In this document: positions 27,782-37,022 of the stretch, one piece after another | Numbering within the stretch: position 1 is the stretch's first letter | How the letters are laid out: each line of letters opens with the position of its first letter | Origin: Moritella sp. | GTDB taxonomy: Bacteria; Pseudomonadota; Gammaproteobacteria; Enterobacterales; Moritellaceae | Direction of reading: 5' to 3' | Length of the DNA: 64,000 nucleotides | Assembly (NCBI RefSeq): GCF_013215705.1 | Contig: NZ_JABSQR010000007.1 | Span: forward strand, 211,403-275,402 | The notes under the pieces: generated by a model | Database searches by the model: none | The model's input: the letters and a program-made list of their open reading frames with translations, nothing else | What the model was told of the DNA's origin: nothing | Made by a program: the position numbers and the translations under genes

Positions 27782-27820
27782 TTCGTAGCACCAACAGATA
27801 ACGAGTTAACAACAGCCGAG

Positions 27821-28789
27821 TTAATCAGTACGGTTAGTGATACTTGTATTGTCGGTTACTTTCAGAACTAGTTTTTCACTGATTTCTTGCATTAATTCAT
27901 CAAGCCATTCATAACGTTTACGATACATTGCACGTTTGCTACGTTTAAGATCTTCCGGTGATTTTCTCACGTCAAGCAAATCGAGTTGATACAGATTTTT
28001 GTTGTATTTAGTCGCTCCTAGCTACTCCCAATGATTGTTATAATTGGTTTTAATCTTATCATCAGCATAACGTTTTGAACTATAAACATGCCCTTCATTA
28101 GTGACAAGTAAAAGCAGCTCGACATCCCAAACTCTAGCAATAATAGTCAATATTTTAACCATCAGATCTTTAGGTCTCTGACCAAAATGTTGTTTAGTAA
28201 AATATTTTATTTGCTCTTTAACTTCAAGCGTGCTTTTCGGTCCTTGAAGACTACCAACCGTAATAGTTCGGCCAGTAGCAGCATTATCACAAATGCTGAA
28301 CGTGATAGAATAAAAAATATTACCATTCGGATCCAACAACTTTATGCACAAGTCACCTTCTTTATGATTTGGTGAATAATAGCTAAGTGTCACACGGTAT
28401 TCATCTTCTCCCACCATAAATTTGGTAACTTCAATTCCCTGCTTTGTTTCGTAAATAGCCAGTCCAGTGTGCGCAGGTAAACATTGGCTAATAAAGCGAT
28501 AATGCCCAACTACTAATTTAGTGCGACGTGCAATACCATTGCCCATATGAAGATAAGGACGAAATATTTTTCCTAAAAATCGTACATCTTGCTGCAATAA
28601 TAACTGGAGAAAAGGTGCATCAATACCACGCTGAAACTGACGAAAATACGGATAAAGAATCATTGTTCGCAATACAAATTTAGAACGATAACTTTTCTGT
28701 TTCTGTTTCTGTTTTAAATTAGAACACTGATTCTCGCTCGAATCTGGATAGGCAAGCCAACTTAACTCTCGGATACTTTTGCTGTGCAT
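27821..28789 (-). pseudogene. VirK/YbjX-family (DUF535) gene with in-frame amber stop
   Basis: DUF535 protein read from the ATG at 28789 (AAGG upstream; a GTG at 28813 is the alternative). After NYNNHWE a TAG (28024..28022) stops translation, yet the same frame continues for 66 codons: LGATKYNKNLYQLDLLDVRK, then a basic helix with RAMYRKRYEWLDELMQEI, and a TAA at 27823..27821. The intact paralogue at 49170 has WNEFEATKLDPYMFGL and KMYTKRYQWLDD at the same place, so a Glu codon (GAG) probably became TAG. Without readthrough the product lacks its C-terminal fifth. Family members act in envelope homeostasis and resistance to antimicrobial peptides in enterics. Confidence 0.82.
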
Positions 28790-28978
28790 TCTTGATACCT
28801 TAATTATGGACACTACTCATAAAATATTTCAGTTCCATCACCCCAACTACGGTTTTTAGTTTCGCGGCTAAATTTGATACAATATAAATGAGCACACGAC
28901 TAAGCAGGGGAATGACTTTACTACTCTAAATTAGTGGTCATATATACACTAAAAATACCTAATTTGGAATAAGAAAAC

Positions 28979-28993
28979 TGTAAGCGTATGTCA
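28979..28993. promoter_or_regulatory. RstA-box-like repeat upstream of the first VirK/YbjX gene
   Basis: Reading toward the gene (minus strand) TGACA-TACGC-TTACA, 166-204 bp upstream depending on the start used. Compared with the sites at 48959 and 11228 it keeps the ACGC spacer core and the second TTACA, with one change in the first pentamer. Confidence 0.4.
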
Positions 28994-29053
28994 ATACACT
29001 TACAATTTCAAAGGCATTTACAGTGCAAATACTAAGGTAATATCCTTAATTGG

Positions 29054-29431
29054 TTAACTCAAATCCATGGTATAGCGTTTAAGTAATTCCATTGGCACTA
29101 TCTCTAATGCACGGATATGGGTTCTTTTTAAATACACTCTCGGCGCCATCTTATCTTCTAACGCTTGTAACCAGCGCGCGGCACACAAGCACCAACGATC
29201 ACCCGCTCGCAAACCGTGAAAACCAGATTCTGGCACTGGGGTTGATAAATCATTCCCCTTAAAACGCGAGTATTCTAAAAATTCAGCCGACACTTCAATG
29301 CACACCGTATGCGAACCCGCATCTTGGCTGCAGGTATTACAGGCACCATCACGATAAAAACCAGTCATAGGATCATCGCCACATAATGCCAACGCTTCGC
29401 CAAATACATTGACTGAATCATACATTTCCAT
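29054..29431 (-). CDS. DUF2237 family protein
   Basis: 125-residue DUF2237 protein. Diagnostic blocks: CGDDPMTGFYRDGACNT, GSHTVCIEVSAEFLEYSR, GNDLSTPVPESGF and GDRWCLCAARWLQALE. The five or so conserved Cys and the DRWCLCA motif are all present. Cytoplasmic. The family has no firmly assigned function. Full length, monocistronic; divergent from the hydrolase gene at 29627 across 195 bp. Confidence 0.88.
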   Translation of the reverse strand: MEMYDSVNVFGEALALCGDDPMTGFYRDGACNTCSQDAGSHTVCIEVSAEFLEYSRFKGNDLSTPVPESGFHGLRAGDRWCLCAARWLQALEDKMAPRVYLKRTHIRALEIVPMELLKRYTMDLS

Positions 29432-29626
29432 TACAAACGCCTTTTATAGTAAGAGTTAGATTACTTAGAATTAAAGTAAAATTGAAACTTAATAACCCTA
29501 GCACTTATTGTTTTAACCGTCTACGGGGCTAATTTAATGATGTCATTACGCTGCTACTCGCAATCGCGTATAATGACCTTTTAATGCGTCCTTGCGCATA
29601 GATACTATTCACGGCATAGGAAGATC

Positions 29627-30265
29627 ATGGAACTCATTTATAACGGCCCAGTTGATGGCCCATTATTTATATTTGCTCACGGTGCTGGCGCGCCTGCGAG
29701 TGCTGACTTTATGGAAACCATCGCCAAAGGATTAGCCTTACAGGGAATACGCGTCGCACGTTTCAATTTTCCTTATATGCAGCAGCGTGTTGATAATGGT
29801 ACTCGCCGACCACCAGAGCGCGCACCGAAACTCATCGCGCAATACCAACAGCTTATTGCCAGCATTGATCAACCTATGGTGATCGGGGGTAAATCAATGG
29901 GTGGACGCATGGCCAGTTTAGTCGCATCCGATCCAACCACAGATGAGTTATCCGTTAATTCGAAAATCAAAGGCATTGCCTGTTTAGGTTTCCCTTTTCA
30001 TCCAGCCAATAAACCCGAAACATTACGTACCGAGCACTTCCCATTGATTAAACAAGCGGTTTTTATTGCTCAAGGTGAGCGAGATAAGTTAGGTACTAAA
30101 GAAGAAGTGGCAAGTTATGGCTTACCAGATAATATTGACTGGTTATGGCTAGAAGATGGCGATCATGATTTAAAACCAAGAGTAAAAAGTGGTTTTACTC
30201 ATCAAGCTCACCTGCAGAAAACCATCATCAGCATGGCCGAGTTCATCAAAAAAGCACTGCTTTAA
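29627..30265 (+). CDS. Alpha/beta hydrolase, TEX30/KANL3-like
   Basis: 212-residue alpha/beta hydrolase. FIFAHGAGAPASADFM gives the oxyanion-hole HGAG; the nucleophile elbow is GGKSMGGRMAS; the acid lies in the GERDKLG segment and the catalytic His in LEDGDHDLKPR. This is the pattern of the small TEX30/KANL3-like clade common in bacteria. No signal peptide, so cytosolic. Substrate unknown. Start ATG 29627 follows GGAAGATC. Confidence 0.85.
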   Translation: MELIYNGPVDGPLFIFAHGAGAPASADFMETIAKGLALQGIRVARFNFPYMQQRVDNGTRRPPERAPKLIAQYQQLIASIDQPMVIGGKSMGGRMASLVASDPTTDELSVNSKIKGIACLGFPFHPANKPETLRTEHFPLIKQAVFIAQGERDKLGTKEEVASYGLPDNIDWLWLEDGDHDLKPRVKSGFTHQAHLQKTIISMAEFIKKALL

Positions 30266-30295
30266 CATTTGATAGCAATCACTATCCTATTTATA

Positions 30296-30402
30296 AAAAA
30301 TACGATTTCAGGCCGTGGGCCCTGTTATTGTCTGTCGGTGGTCGTGTCGGTGACTAGCCGCGCCTTGTGAATAAAACATGAAATCATGGGTAGCGTATTT
30401 TT
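30296..30402. other. GC-rich island bounded by inverted repeats; possible structured RNA
   Basis: AAAAATACG-ATTTCA (30296-30310) pairs with TGAAAT-(9-base bulge)-CGTATTTTT (30379-30402). Between them lies a GC-rich segment with internal repeats (GTCGGTG twice) in otherwise AT-rich DNA. No reading frame is convincing. It could be a small RNA or a remnant of a small mobile repeat. Confidence 0.4.
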
Positions 30403-30425
30403 AAAAGAATGATTTAACAATTAAT

Positions 30426-30460
30426 AAAAAGCGGTGAGATAGACACCGCTTTTTATTTTT
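30426..30460. terminator. Bidirectional terminator between convergent genes
   Basis: AAAAAGCGGTG (30426-30436) and CACCGCTTTTT (30444-30454) form an 11-bp stem with a 7-base loop, followed by ATTTTT. It serves the hydrolase gene on the plus strand and the five-gene operon on the minus strand. Confidence 0.88.
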
Positions 30461-30508
30461 ATCCTTAAGAAGAAATCATTTTGACTTCCTTGTACTTACT
30501 GATTTTCC

Positions 30509-31099
30509 TTACTCAGCAACTAATAAAATACCAAACTCATATTTACCTGGTAATTGAGGATAAACTTCACCATTCATTGTGTAATAAGTCATTATTTTTT
30601 TACCATCAGTCCCCTTTGCAACATCATCAAGATCAAATACATTATTTGCTGGCGTACTACTCCATAACTTTGCAGATGGGTCTGCGACCTCCTGTTTGAA
30701 AGTCTCAGCAAAAACTTTCGTATTCATAGCAGGTCCATAACAAGCAACTTCAGTTAATGAATATAATTCTTTAACATTAGGTAAACGCCACTGCTTCATA
30801 CCTGAAAACTGATGCAGAGCATGGTTACCATTTGGATCATTAATTGTTTCAATGGTAGTCAGCGCGCTTTGCCAGTAAAAAGTCTGTGGTGTGCCATCAC
30901 AGGTTTTATCTACCTTATTCCAGGTTTGTCCAAGTCGACAACGCATCCAAGTTAAACCCGTTAGTTGGTCTTTTACAGAACCTTCATCATTAAGGACAAA
31001 ACGTGTATCGGGTGCTGAACGCGCAATATCAACAGAGCATTCCTGTGCGATAGCGGAGACAGAAACAAGAGCAAGTAGAGAAATAATAAAGTGTTTCAT
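30509..31099 (-). CDS. Secreted DUF1566 (Lcl-type) domain protein
   Basis: 196 residues with a cleavable signal peptide (MKHFIISLLALVSVSAIA) and one DUF1566 domain: FVLNDEGSVKDQLTGLTWMRC, then WRLPNVKELYSLTEVA. The WRLPN motif is diagnostic. Such domains occur in surface proteins and adhesins, including the Legionella collagen-like protein Lcl. Last gene of the operon, 2 bp after the related lipoprotein gene. Four cysteines may form disulfides. Role in the operon (binding a substrate at the surface?) is inferred. Confidence 0.8.
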   Translation of the reverse strand: MKHFIISLLALVSVSAIAQECSVDIARSAPDTRFVLNDEGSVKDQLTGLTWMRCRLGQTWNKVDKTCDGTPQTFYWQSALTTIETINDPNGNHALHQFSGMKQWRLPNVKELYSLTEVACYGPAMNTKVFAETFKQEVADPSAKLWSSTPANNVFDLDDVAKGTDGKKIMTYYTMNGEVYPQLPGKYEFGILLVAE

Positions 31100-31101
31100 G
31101 G

Positions 31102-32592
31102 TTATTTACCTTCAGTAGAAACTAAACGAACAGGGTATAGGTATGAATCAGAAATATAAGAATTATCAGGATTATCAGGATCTACGCGATCAGTATAAAT
31201 CTCCGAGAAACTCACCTCACCTCGACTATTACCAAGCGTACCTATTGCTCTAATACTGATTGCGCCTTTTATATTTTGATCCACAGAGTTTGGGTAACTC
31301 ACAGTCTGAGTCCAAACACTACCGACATCAGTATAATTTCCACCCTTACTTTGATTTGGAAAATACTTAACGGTGAGTCCATAAATATGGTTTTCTTCAT
31401 TCACCTTCGTTTCACCAAAGTCGATTAAATTATAAAATTCATATCCCGTTGGTAACCGCCAATCACTTTTACCACATAATTCAATTTTATTTAAATGCTC
31501 AGTATAATCTTGTGTCGAGCAGATCTTATCCCCATTGGTTTTACAGGTAGCTTCCGCTAAATCTTCTTTATAAGGAGTGACTAGACCCGGGATCTCAAGT
31601 GCGAACCAACGATCTTTATCTTGCAGTGAATCAGCAGAATTCGTTTTTGACTCCCAAACTAAGCCGCTACGTTTATCTGCAATACAGCTCCATTCATCAG
31701 CGTCATCGCTCAGTTCTATCCCCTTAGCATCTAGCTTAACGAATTTAAACCCCTTGCCAGAATTATTATCGCGGTCCACTTTATCAAAACCAAAGTCAGC
31801 ATCTTGACCTGGATAGTCTTTCTGCGGTGACACTGACCCTTTGTTTTCATCGGCATCCGTATGATAAAGCGTTACGCCAGTATCATTGAGACCTACGTTA
31901 TTTGCAGTTATCTTTTCTAAAGCAAGGACAAGTGCAGCAGACTCTGTACCGCTTAATAAATCTGACAGTAAGTTACTTGCACCATGTTGCAGGTGTGAGC
32001 CTATCAGAGCGGTAACATTCATGCGTTTTTCATCATTGACTTGTTTCATCAGTGACACAATATTTTGATCAAGCGTTGCCAGCGATGCATCATCAAGATG
32101 ATCAATCAAACTGCCATTAATATCGACACCGAGTGTGGGAAACTGTTGTTCTAAGTAAGCTAGCGCGCCTTTATCTGTCATGCCTCCAGCCATTAGTCCA
32201 GCGACAAGTGAACTAACGCCATTAATGATATTACCTGAGGTTTTTTGCAGCCCTGGAGCAATAAGATAATATTTTTGTTCTGAATCTGAAGCTGCAAGTA
32301 ATTTTTGTCTTGAATCTAAAGATGCAAGCAAAGGTCTATTTAGAATATCTTTACTGGTATGTGTGATTGTAAATTCACCATTCTTATTTGCTTGTACAAC
32401 TGGTTCATTACTGTCACAAGTAAAGTTTTGGTTTAAATCTGCACACACTTTGCTATCCAGCGCGATATTTTGCGCTGCAATAGTCCCTGATACTGAGTAT
32501 GTAGGGGCTGATGTATCGGTATCGGTATCACTAGAACTGTTACATCCAGCAAGTGCTAATGACATAGCAAGAATTGTTAATTGAGGTTTCAT
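31102..32592 (-). CDS. DUF1566-domain lipoprotein
   Basis: 496 residues. Lipobox LALAGC at residues 12-17 predicts a lipoprotein anchored at the outer membrane. A Ser/Asp/Thr linker follows, then an Ig-like part (YSVSGTIAAQNIALDSKVCADLNQN) and a long helical region. The C-terminal DUF1566 domain contains CIADKRSGLVWESK and DWRLPTGYEFYNLID. Second of two DUF1566 proteins in the operon, 5 bp after the metalloprotease gene. The pair may form a surface complex with the TonB-dependent receptor; this is inference from position. Confidence 0.8.
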   Translation of the reverse strand: MKPQLTILAMSLALAGCNSSSDTDTDTSAPTYSVSGTIAAQNIALDSKVCADLNQNFTCDSNEPVVQANKNGEFTITHTSKDILNRPLLASLDSRQKLLAASDSEQKYYLIAPGLQKTSGNIINGVSSLVAGLMAGGMTDKGALAYLEQQFPTLGVDINGSLIDHLDDASLATLDQNIVSLMKQVNDEKRMNVTALIGSHLQHGASNLLSDLLSGTESAALVLALEKITANNVGLNDTGVTLYHTDADENKGSVSPQKDYPGQDADFGFDKVDRDNNSGKGFKFVKLDAKGIELSDDADEWSCIADKRSGLVWESKTNSADSLQDKDRWFALEIPGLVTPYKEDLAEATCKTNGDKICSTQDYTEHLNKIELCGKSDWRLPTGYEFYNLIDFGETKVNEENHIYGLTVKYFPNQSKGGNYTDVGSVWTQTVSYPNSVDQNIKGAISIRAIGTLGNSRGEVSFSEIYTDRVDPDNPDNSYISDSYLYPVRLVSTEGK

Positions 32593-32597
32593 TAGTA

Positions 32598-34880
32598 TTA
32601 TTTTCTCAGCGTTGTTAAAAACGTGCTTCGCACAATCGATAGTCGACTAGCTAATAACGTCAAAAGTAGAGTCAAGAATGATAGCGAGGTACTACCACCA
32701 GAACTCTGGTTGGTTTTTTTATTATTATTTTCATCTGGACACATGTAATTATCGATAGGACTGACATTCCATGATTTTAACTTTCCACTGTTTTCAGTTG
32801 CGTAATCGATAATATCTAAACGCCATGTACCCCAGCTAGATTCACCTTTAAATACCGACATGACATCATCGAACTCGGTAGTAAAGTAGCCCGTAAACCC
32901 AGATGTATTTGATTTTTCATGCTCGAGTAAATTGACCTTCGTCCCTCTTGGAGAAGTAAGAAAGACTTTCAGGTCCGACAACTTGTCATGCTCGATATCA
33001 AGAAATACGGCAAATTGTTCACCAACATCTGCATTTCGATCTGTGAGCGTTAAGTTAAATGTTTTTACCCCTTTTATACTGCCTTTTGCATCTGGAATAA
33101 GGCTATCGACATGCTTAATATCATTACTCAGCTTAGGTACGCCGTATACCAAGGTTTGGATATTACTCCATGCTTGAGAAACTAAATCATCTTCGAATTT
33201 ATAGGTGAAATTAGTTTCCAATTGCATCGCTTTACCACATATTTTAAGTTGCGGTAGTGGCGGGGAAATATCCAATGTTGTAAACTTATCATGCTGAAAT
33301 TCATATTCTTTCGAACCTGATAACACCACCATCCCTTGCACTGATGCTTGACGATCTGTCGGGGAAATTGTCACTGTAAGCGCTTTATTCGGGTCAATAT
33401 ATTTTGATGAGGTCTCGATGCTAAAGGCTGATTTGAGTAGACCATGCACGTTAAAATTACGAGTTAAAATATCGGCGTAATCTTTATCTGGATACATGGT
33501 TTTCGCGACATATACCATATTCTGTGCGAGATCATGCATTTTAAGACCTCGACCAAGTCCATACATCGACTCTAATACTAAGGCATCAAACTCGGTAAAC
33601 GCGTCAGCTTGATACAAAGCAACGGCGTCTTTTAAAGACTGGAATAACGGTGTTGACCACAGTTCATCACCCAATTCACCAGCAACATACTCATGCGCTC
33701 TATATTCCGCATGTTCAAAGTAGCGTGCATCTTGGTTTGCCAGACTGCGGATACCTTTTTTATGTCCAAAATAACCATCCCAATTGAACACGGTATCAAT
33801 TTCAAAGACTTGACCAGAAGAAAAAGCGTCTTCAAATTGAGTACGATAACTATAACTTCCCGCCCAATAATCACCAAAACCCTCACCGATGGCACCGGTA
33901 TGGCCATAAGCCCAGTCAGGTACAATATGATAATGAATGCCATGCCCAAGTTCATGAAGGACAATATCGCCATCCAATGCATCTGGCGACCCTCCACCGA
34001 TCCCAAATACCGCCGCCTTAGGACCGTAATAATAAGTTGAGTTATTCGCCGCTAATCCACGTGCATCAAACAGAATGGGATCAGTAAAAATATCAAACCC
34101 TAACGATTCGATATAACGGGCAGATAAATCTAAATGATAAAAAGCCATCAGTTGCGCAAAGGCGTTATCAGTAAAGACTAATTTCCCCAGCGCTTCCTCT
34201 GAAGCAAAAGACAACGGCTCACTTTCAGATAAAAATAGGCTGCTATCCGCACTTTCATCACCAGAGATAGGATCAATACTCACGAGCGCCTTTGCATCAA
34301 CCTGCGCCACACGCGAGTTCGAGAGGTAGTATTTATTCCCCGATTTGAGTATTTCAATATTTTTAGACATGTACTGAGGCAGATTTGGATAATCTGTAAT
34401 ATCAGCCCATAGTGAATCAGGGACAGGTTGACGATCCATCGTTCTTAAATCAGGTGTAAACACACCAACTGAAACAGTCTTAATCTGTCCCAGAGATAAT
34501 GCTGGCGGTCTTGTTGCTTTAAGTGTTCTTGATGCCTCTAGTTCGGCAGCAATGATTGGCTCACCATTTCTAACTACTGTATTTTCTAAACTTTTGAACA
34601 CACGATTAACAAAAAAATCTTTATCGGTACTAAGCACGATCGCTTTTTGAGGTTGATATACACCCTTGATCAATACATTAAAATTGTAATGGAGTCCGAG
34701 TTTAGATTCTGTTTGATAACGTAGCTGATAATCACCAAACTCAGGATACGATTGCTTAAGAAACGTCAGGGCTTCTTCGGCATTGTTAACTGTCGTTTGA
34801 ATGTTTGGATAATCCCACTCACCAGCAGTAACCGATGCAGAACCAATCATCAATGAAATACACAATAAACTTGGTTTCAT
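32598..34880 (-). CDS. Secreted gluzincin metalloprotease with GlyGly-CTERM tail
   Basis: 760 residues. Signal peptide (to about residue 19); propeptide-like region; zinc site HELGHGIHYH at 309-318 with a Glu in GAIGEGFGDYW about 24 residues after the first His, the spacing of thermolysin-type gluzincins. A P/Homo-B-like domain follows (TSPRGTKVNLLEHEKSNTSG ... WGTWRLDIIDYA). The C terminus, GGSTSLSFLTLLLTLLASRL plus basic residues, is a GlyGly-CTERM signal, normally cut by rhombosortase after type II secretion, leaving the enzyme at the surface. Between the TonB receptor (9-bp gap) and a DUF1566 lipoprotein. Likely digests host or environmental protein for this operon. Confidence 0.88.
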   Translation of the reverse strand: MKPSLLCISLMIGSASVTAGEWDYPNIQTTVNNAEEALTFLKQSYPEFGDYQLRYQTESKLGLHYNFNVLIKGVYQPQKAIVLSTDKDFFVNRVFKSLENTVVRNGEPIIAAELEASRTLKATRPPALSLGQIKTVSVGVFTPDLRTMDRQPVPDSLWADITDYPNLPQYMSKNIEILKSGNKYYLSNSRVAQVDAKALVSIDPISGDESADSSLFLSESEPLSFASEEALGKLVFTDNAFAQLMAFYHLDLSARYIESLGFDIFTDPILFDARGLAANNSTYYYGPKAAVFGIGGGSPDALDGDIVLHELGHGIHYHIVPDWAYGHTGAIGEGFGDYWAGSYSYRTQFEDAFSSGQVFEIDTVFNWDGYFGHKKGIRSLANQDARYFEHAEYRAHEYVAGELGDELWSTPLFQSLKDAVALYQADAFTEFDALVLESMYGLGRGLKMHDLAQNMVYVAKTMYPDKDYADILTRNFNVHGLLKSAFSIETSSKYIDPNKALTVTISPTDRQASVQGMVVLSGSKEYEFQHDKFTTLDISPPLPQLKICGKAMQLETNFTYKFEDDLVSQAWSNIQTLVYGVPKLSNDIKHVDSLIPDAKGSIKGVKTFNLTLTDRNADVGEQFAVFLDIEHDKLSDLKVFLTSPRGTKVNLLEHEKSNTSGFTGYFTTEFDDVMSVFKGESSWGTWRLDIIDYATENSGKLKSWNVSPIDNYMCPDENNNKKTNQSSGGSTSLSFLTLLLTLLASRLSIVRSTFLTTLRK

Positions 34881-34889
34881 AACGCCTCC

Positions 34890-37022
34890 TTAAAAAATGT
34901 ACTTAGCATTGAATGTAAAATAACGACCTGGTTCAGTTGAATATTTAGTAGCACTGCTGCTGATACCTGCAACGTCTTGATAGCGAATATATGCTCGGTC
35001 GAATAAGTTCACTACATTGGCACTGATTTCAAGTCCAGAGCTAAAGTAATAGCTCGCCCCCATATCCAATACGCCCCAGCCTGATGTCGCTGCACAATCA
35101 GTTTTTAAACCAATATCAGTAGCACATGCAGGAGTTCGATTCATGCTGCCAGCCCAATCAAATAAGCTGTAAACCGTTAACTCTTCTAACTCATAAGTCA
35201 GCTTAACGTTGCCTTCCCATGGCGTAATACTGCGGACGTAATCACCATCTTTGTCCTTGCCGTCGACATAACCCGTTTTAAAACTTGTCGACCAATTTTC
35301 ATCAAGACGATGCTCAACGCTCAACTCCATGCCATAGGTTTTTACACCATCTACATTTTGATATTGTTTAAGATAATTACCTGAAGCGTCTTGGCCGACT
35401 TCTTTTACATCGATAAAATTTTGAAACTGTTGGTAAAAGATCGCACCATAAATTTGTGTTCTACCGTTGTTATATTTACTCCCGAGTTCAAATGAGTCAC
35501 TGGTTTCCGCTTCAAGATCCATGTTAGGAATAATAATAAATGGGGTTAAGGGAATAAATTCATGCGAAACATAACCGTAGGCTTTATCATAGCTAGGGGC
35601 ACGATAGCCGTGGTTATAAGACAAGTAAGTATTCAATTCATCCGTGAATTGATAGGAAAATGATAGGCTTGGCGAAAGTTCATTGCTTTCAATATTTTTA
35701 ACACTAAAACCACTGATCTGATCATCAGAGCCCGGAGTTAATCGATGTGCATCAAAACGTAAACCACCCGTAATCGTCCAGTCGTTAATACCGATCACAT
35801 CACGTATATAAGTTCCAATGTTATAAGATGTTGCTGGCGCAAAAGGGCTGTTTGCTTCGACTTTATAACCGTTCGAATCAAGCGTGACTTTATTGTTTGG
35901 GCGTTCGTAGCTATTTGTAGTCATACTTAAGCCATAAGCAACTTGATGATTAAGACTGCCGCCATCCATCATTGAAACAAAGTCACTACCAATACCAATG
36001 AGTTCATCAGTAAATAACTGTTTTTTAATTTGACGTCGATATTCTTGGACACCGTTTTTTTTCTTAGTCATCAAACGGTTAGTATTACTGTCATTTTCCG
36101 TGTTTCGCCAATATACCTTAGTCTTCATCTCATCAAACCACGAATCATACGGTGTGAGTACCATACCAATATTCAGCCCAAAACCATCTGTAGCGGTCTG
36201 CTCATCAAAGGTTACGATCTCCATTTTGCCATCTTTCTGTATTGATGCCGAACCTTCTACGCGGTGTAAATTATCGGTAAAATAGTCAACCTTAGCATTG
36301 AACATAACGCTTTCATTGACAAAATGGTTAACGCTATAAGCCATGCTATAACCATCAACATCTCGGTTATAAAGATCTTGATTAAAATTACGCGTTTCCT
36401 CACCAATCCAGTAAGCCATATTAACTAAACTTTCAGTATCTCCAGTACGAAAAGCGAGGTTACTGGCCACTTTATACTTATTACTGATCCCAGTGTAAGT
36501 ACCAGATACATCGAGATATAAATCGTCATCTTTAAGATAATCAGATGCATCTTTCGTGGTAATAATGACAGCACCACCAATAGCTCCAGAGCCATGAATG
36601 GACGAACTCGCTCCTTTTACCACCTCAATCGATTTCACATTGGATAAATCAAAAGAGTTCATACCAACCTTATCATTGAGGTCTAAAGCACCATATCCAT
36701 CGGATGTTTTAATACCATCCATGGTGATTGCAATACGATTTCCTGACATACCACGGATCGTAATATTTTGTGGTCGCCCTGCGCCGCCAGAAACGCTCAC
36801 ACCAGGTTCATTTTTCAATGCATCATAAAGCTCTGTAGCCCCTTTCTTTTCGATTTCATCACCATCGAATACAGAAATAGACCCCGCCACTTTAGAAAGA
36901 GGTTGTTCAATAATATTGGCTGTTACAATTGTTTCTCCATACGGGTTGGAGTCCGAGTTAGCAAACGCAGCATTATTAATTAATACACTCAATACAGCTG
37001 TTGAGAGGATAGAAAACTTCAT
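34890..37022 (-). CDS. TonB-dependent outer-membrane receptor, heme/hemoprotein type
   Basis: 710 residues. Signal peptide ends near AFA; a TonB-box-like segment (GETIVTANI) precedes the plug (KGATELYDALKNEPGVSVSGG, ITIRGMSGNRIAITMDGI, IEVVKGASSSIHGSGAIGG). A 22-strand barrel follows, with SYNHGYRAPSYDKAYGY near the middle and a final aromatic residue (NAKYIF). The layout is that of the hemoglobin/transferrin/lactoferrin receptor family (TIGR01785/01786), but the FRAP/NPNL heme motifs appear only as GYRAPS and NMDLEAET. Ligand could be heme, hemoprotein or peptide. It abuts the S9 peptidase gene with no gap. Confidence 0.9.
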   Translation of the reverse strand: MKFSILSTAVLSVLINNAAFANSDSNPYGETIVTANIIEQPLSKVAGSISVFDGDEIEKKGATELYDALKNEPGVSVSGGAGRPQNITIRGMSGNRIAITMDGIKTSDGYGALDLNDKVGMNSFDLSNVKSIEVVKGASSSIHGSGAIGGAVIITTKDASDYLKDDDLYLDVSGTYTGISNKYKVASNLAFRTGDTESLVNMAYWIGEETRNFNQDLYNRDVDGYSMAYSVNHFVNESVMFNAKVDYFTDNLHRVEGSASIQKDGKMEIVTFDEQTATDGFGLNIGMVLTPYDSWFDEMKTKVYWRNTENDSNTNRLMTKKKNGVQEYRRQIKKQLFTDELIGIGSDFVSMMDGGSLNHQVAYGLSMTTNSYERPNNKVTLDSNGYKVEANSPFAPATSYNIGTYIRDVIGINDWTITGGLRFDAHRLTPGSDDQISGFSVKNIESNELSPSLSFSYQFTDELNTYLSYNHGYRAPSYDKAYGYVSHEFIPLTPFIIIPNMDLEAETSDSFELGSKYNNGRTQIYGAIFYQQFQNFIDVKEVGQDASGNYLKQYQNVDGVKTYGMELSVEHRLDENWSTSFKTGYVDGKDKDGDYVRSITPWEGNVKLTYELEELTVYSLFDWAGSMNRTPACATDIGLKTDCAATSGWGVLDMGASYYFSSGLEISANVVNLFDRAYIRYQDVAGISSSATKYSTEPGRYFTFNAKYIF

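Noticed and set aside
34890..37022. Calling the TonB receptor a defined heme receptor such as HutA
   Set aside because: The FRAP and NPNL heme motifs are not clearly present, so the ligand was left open.
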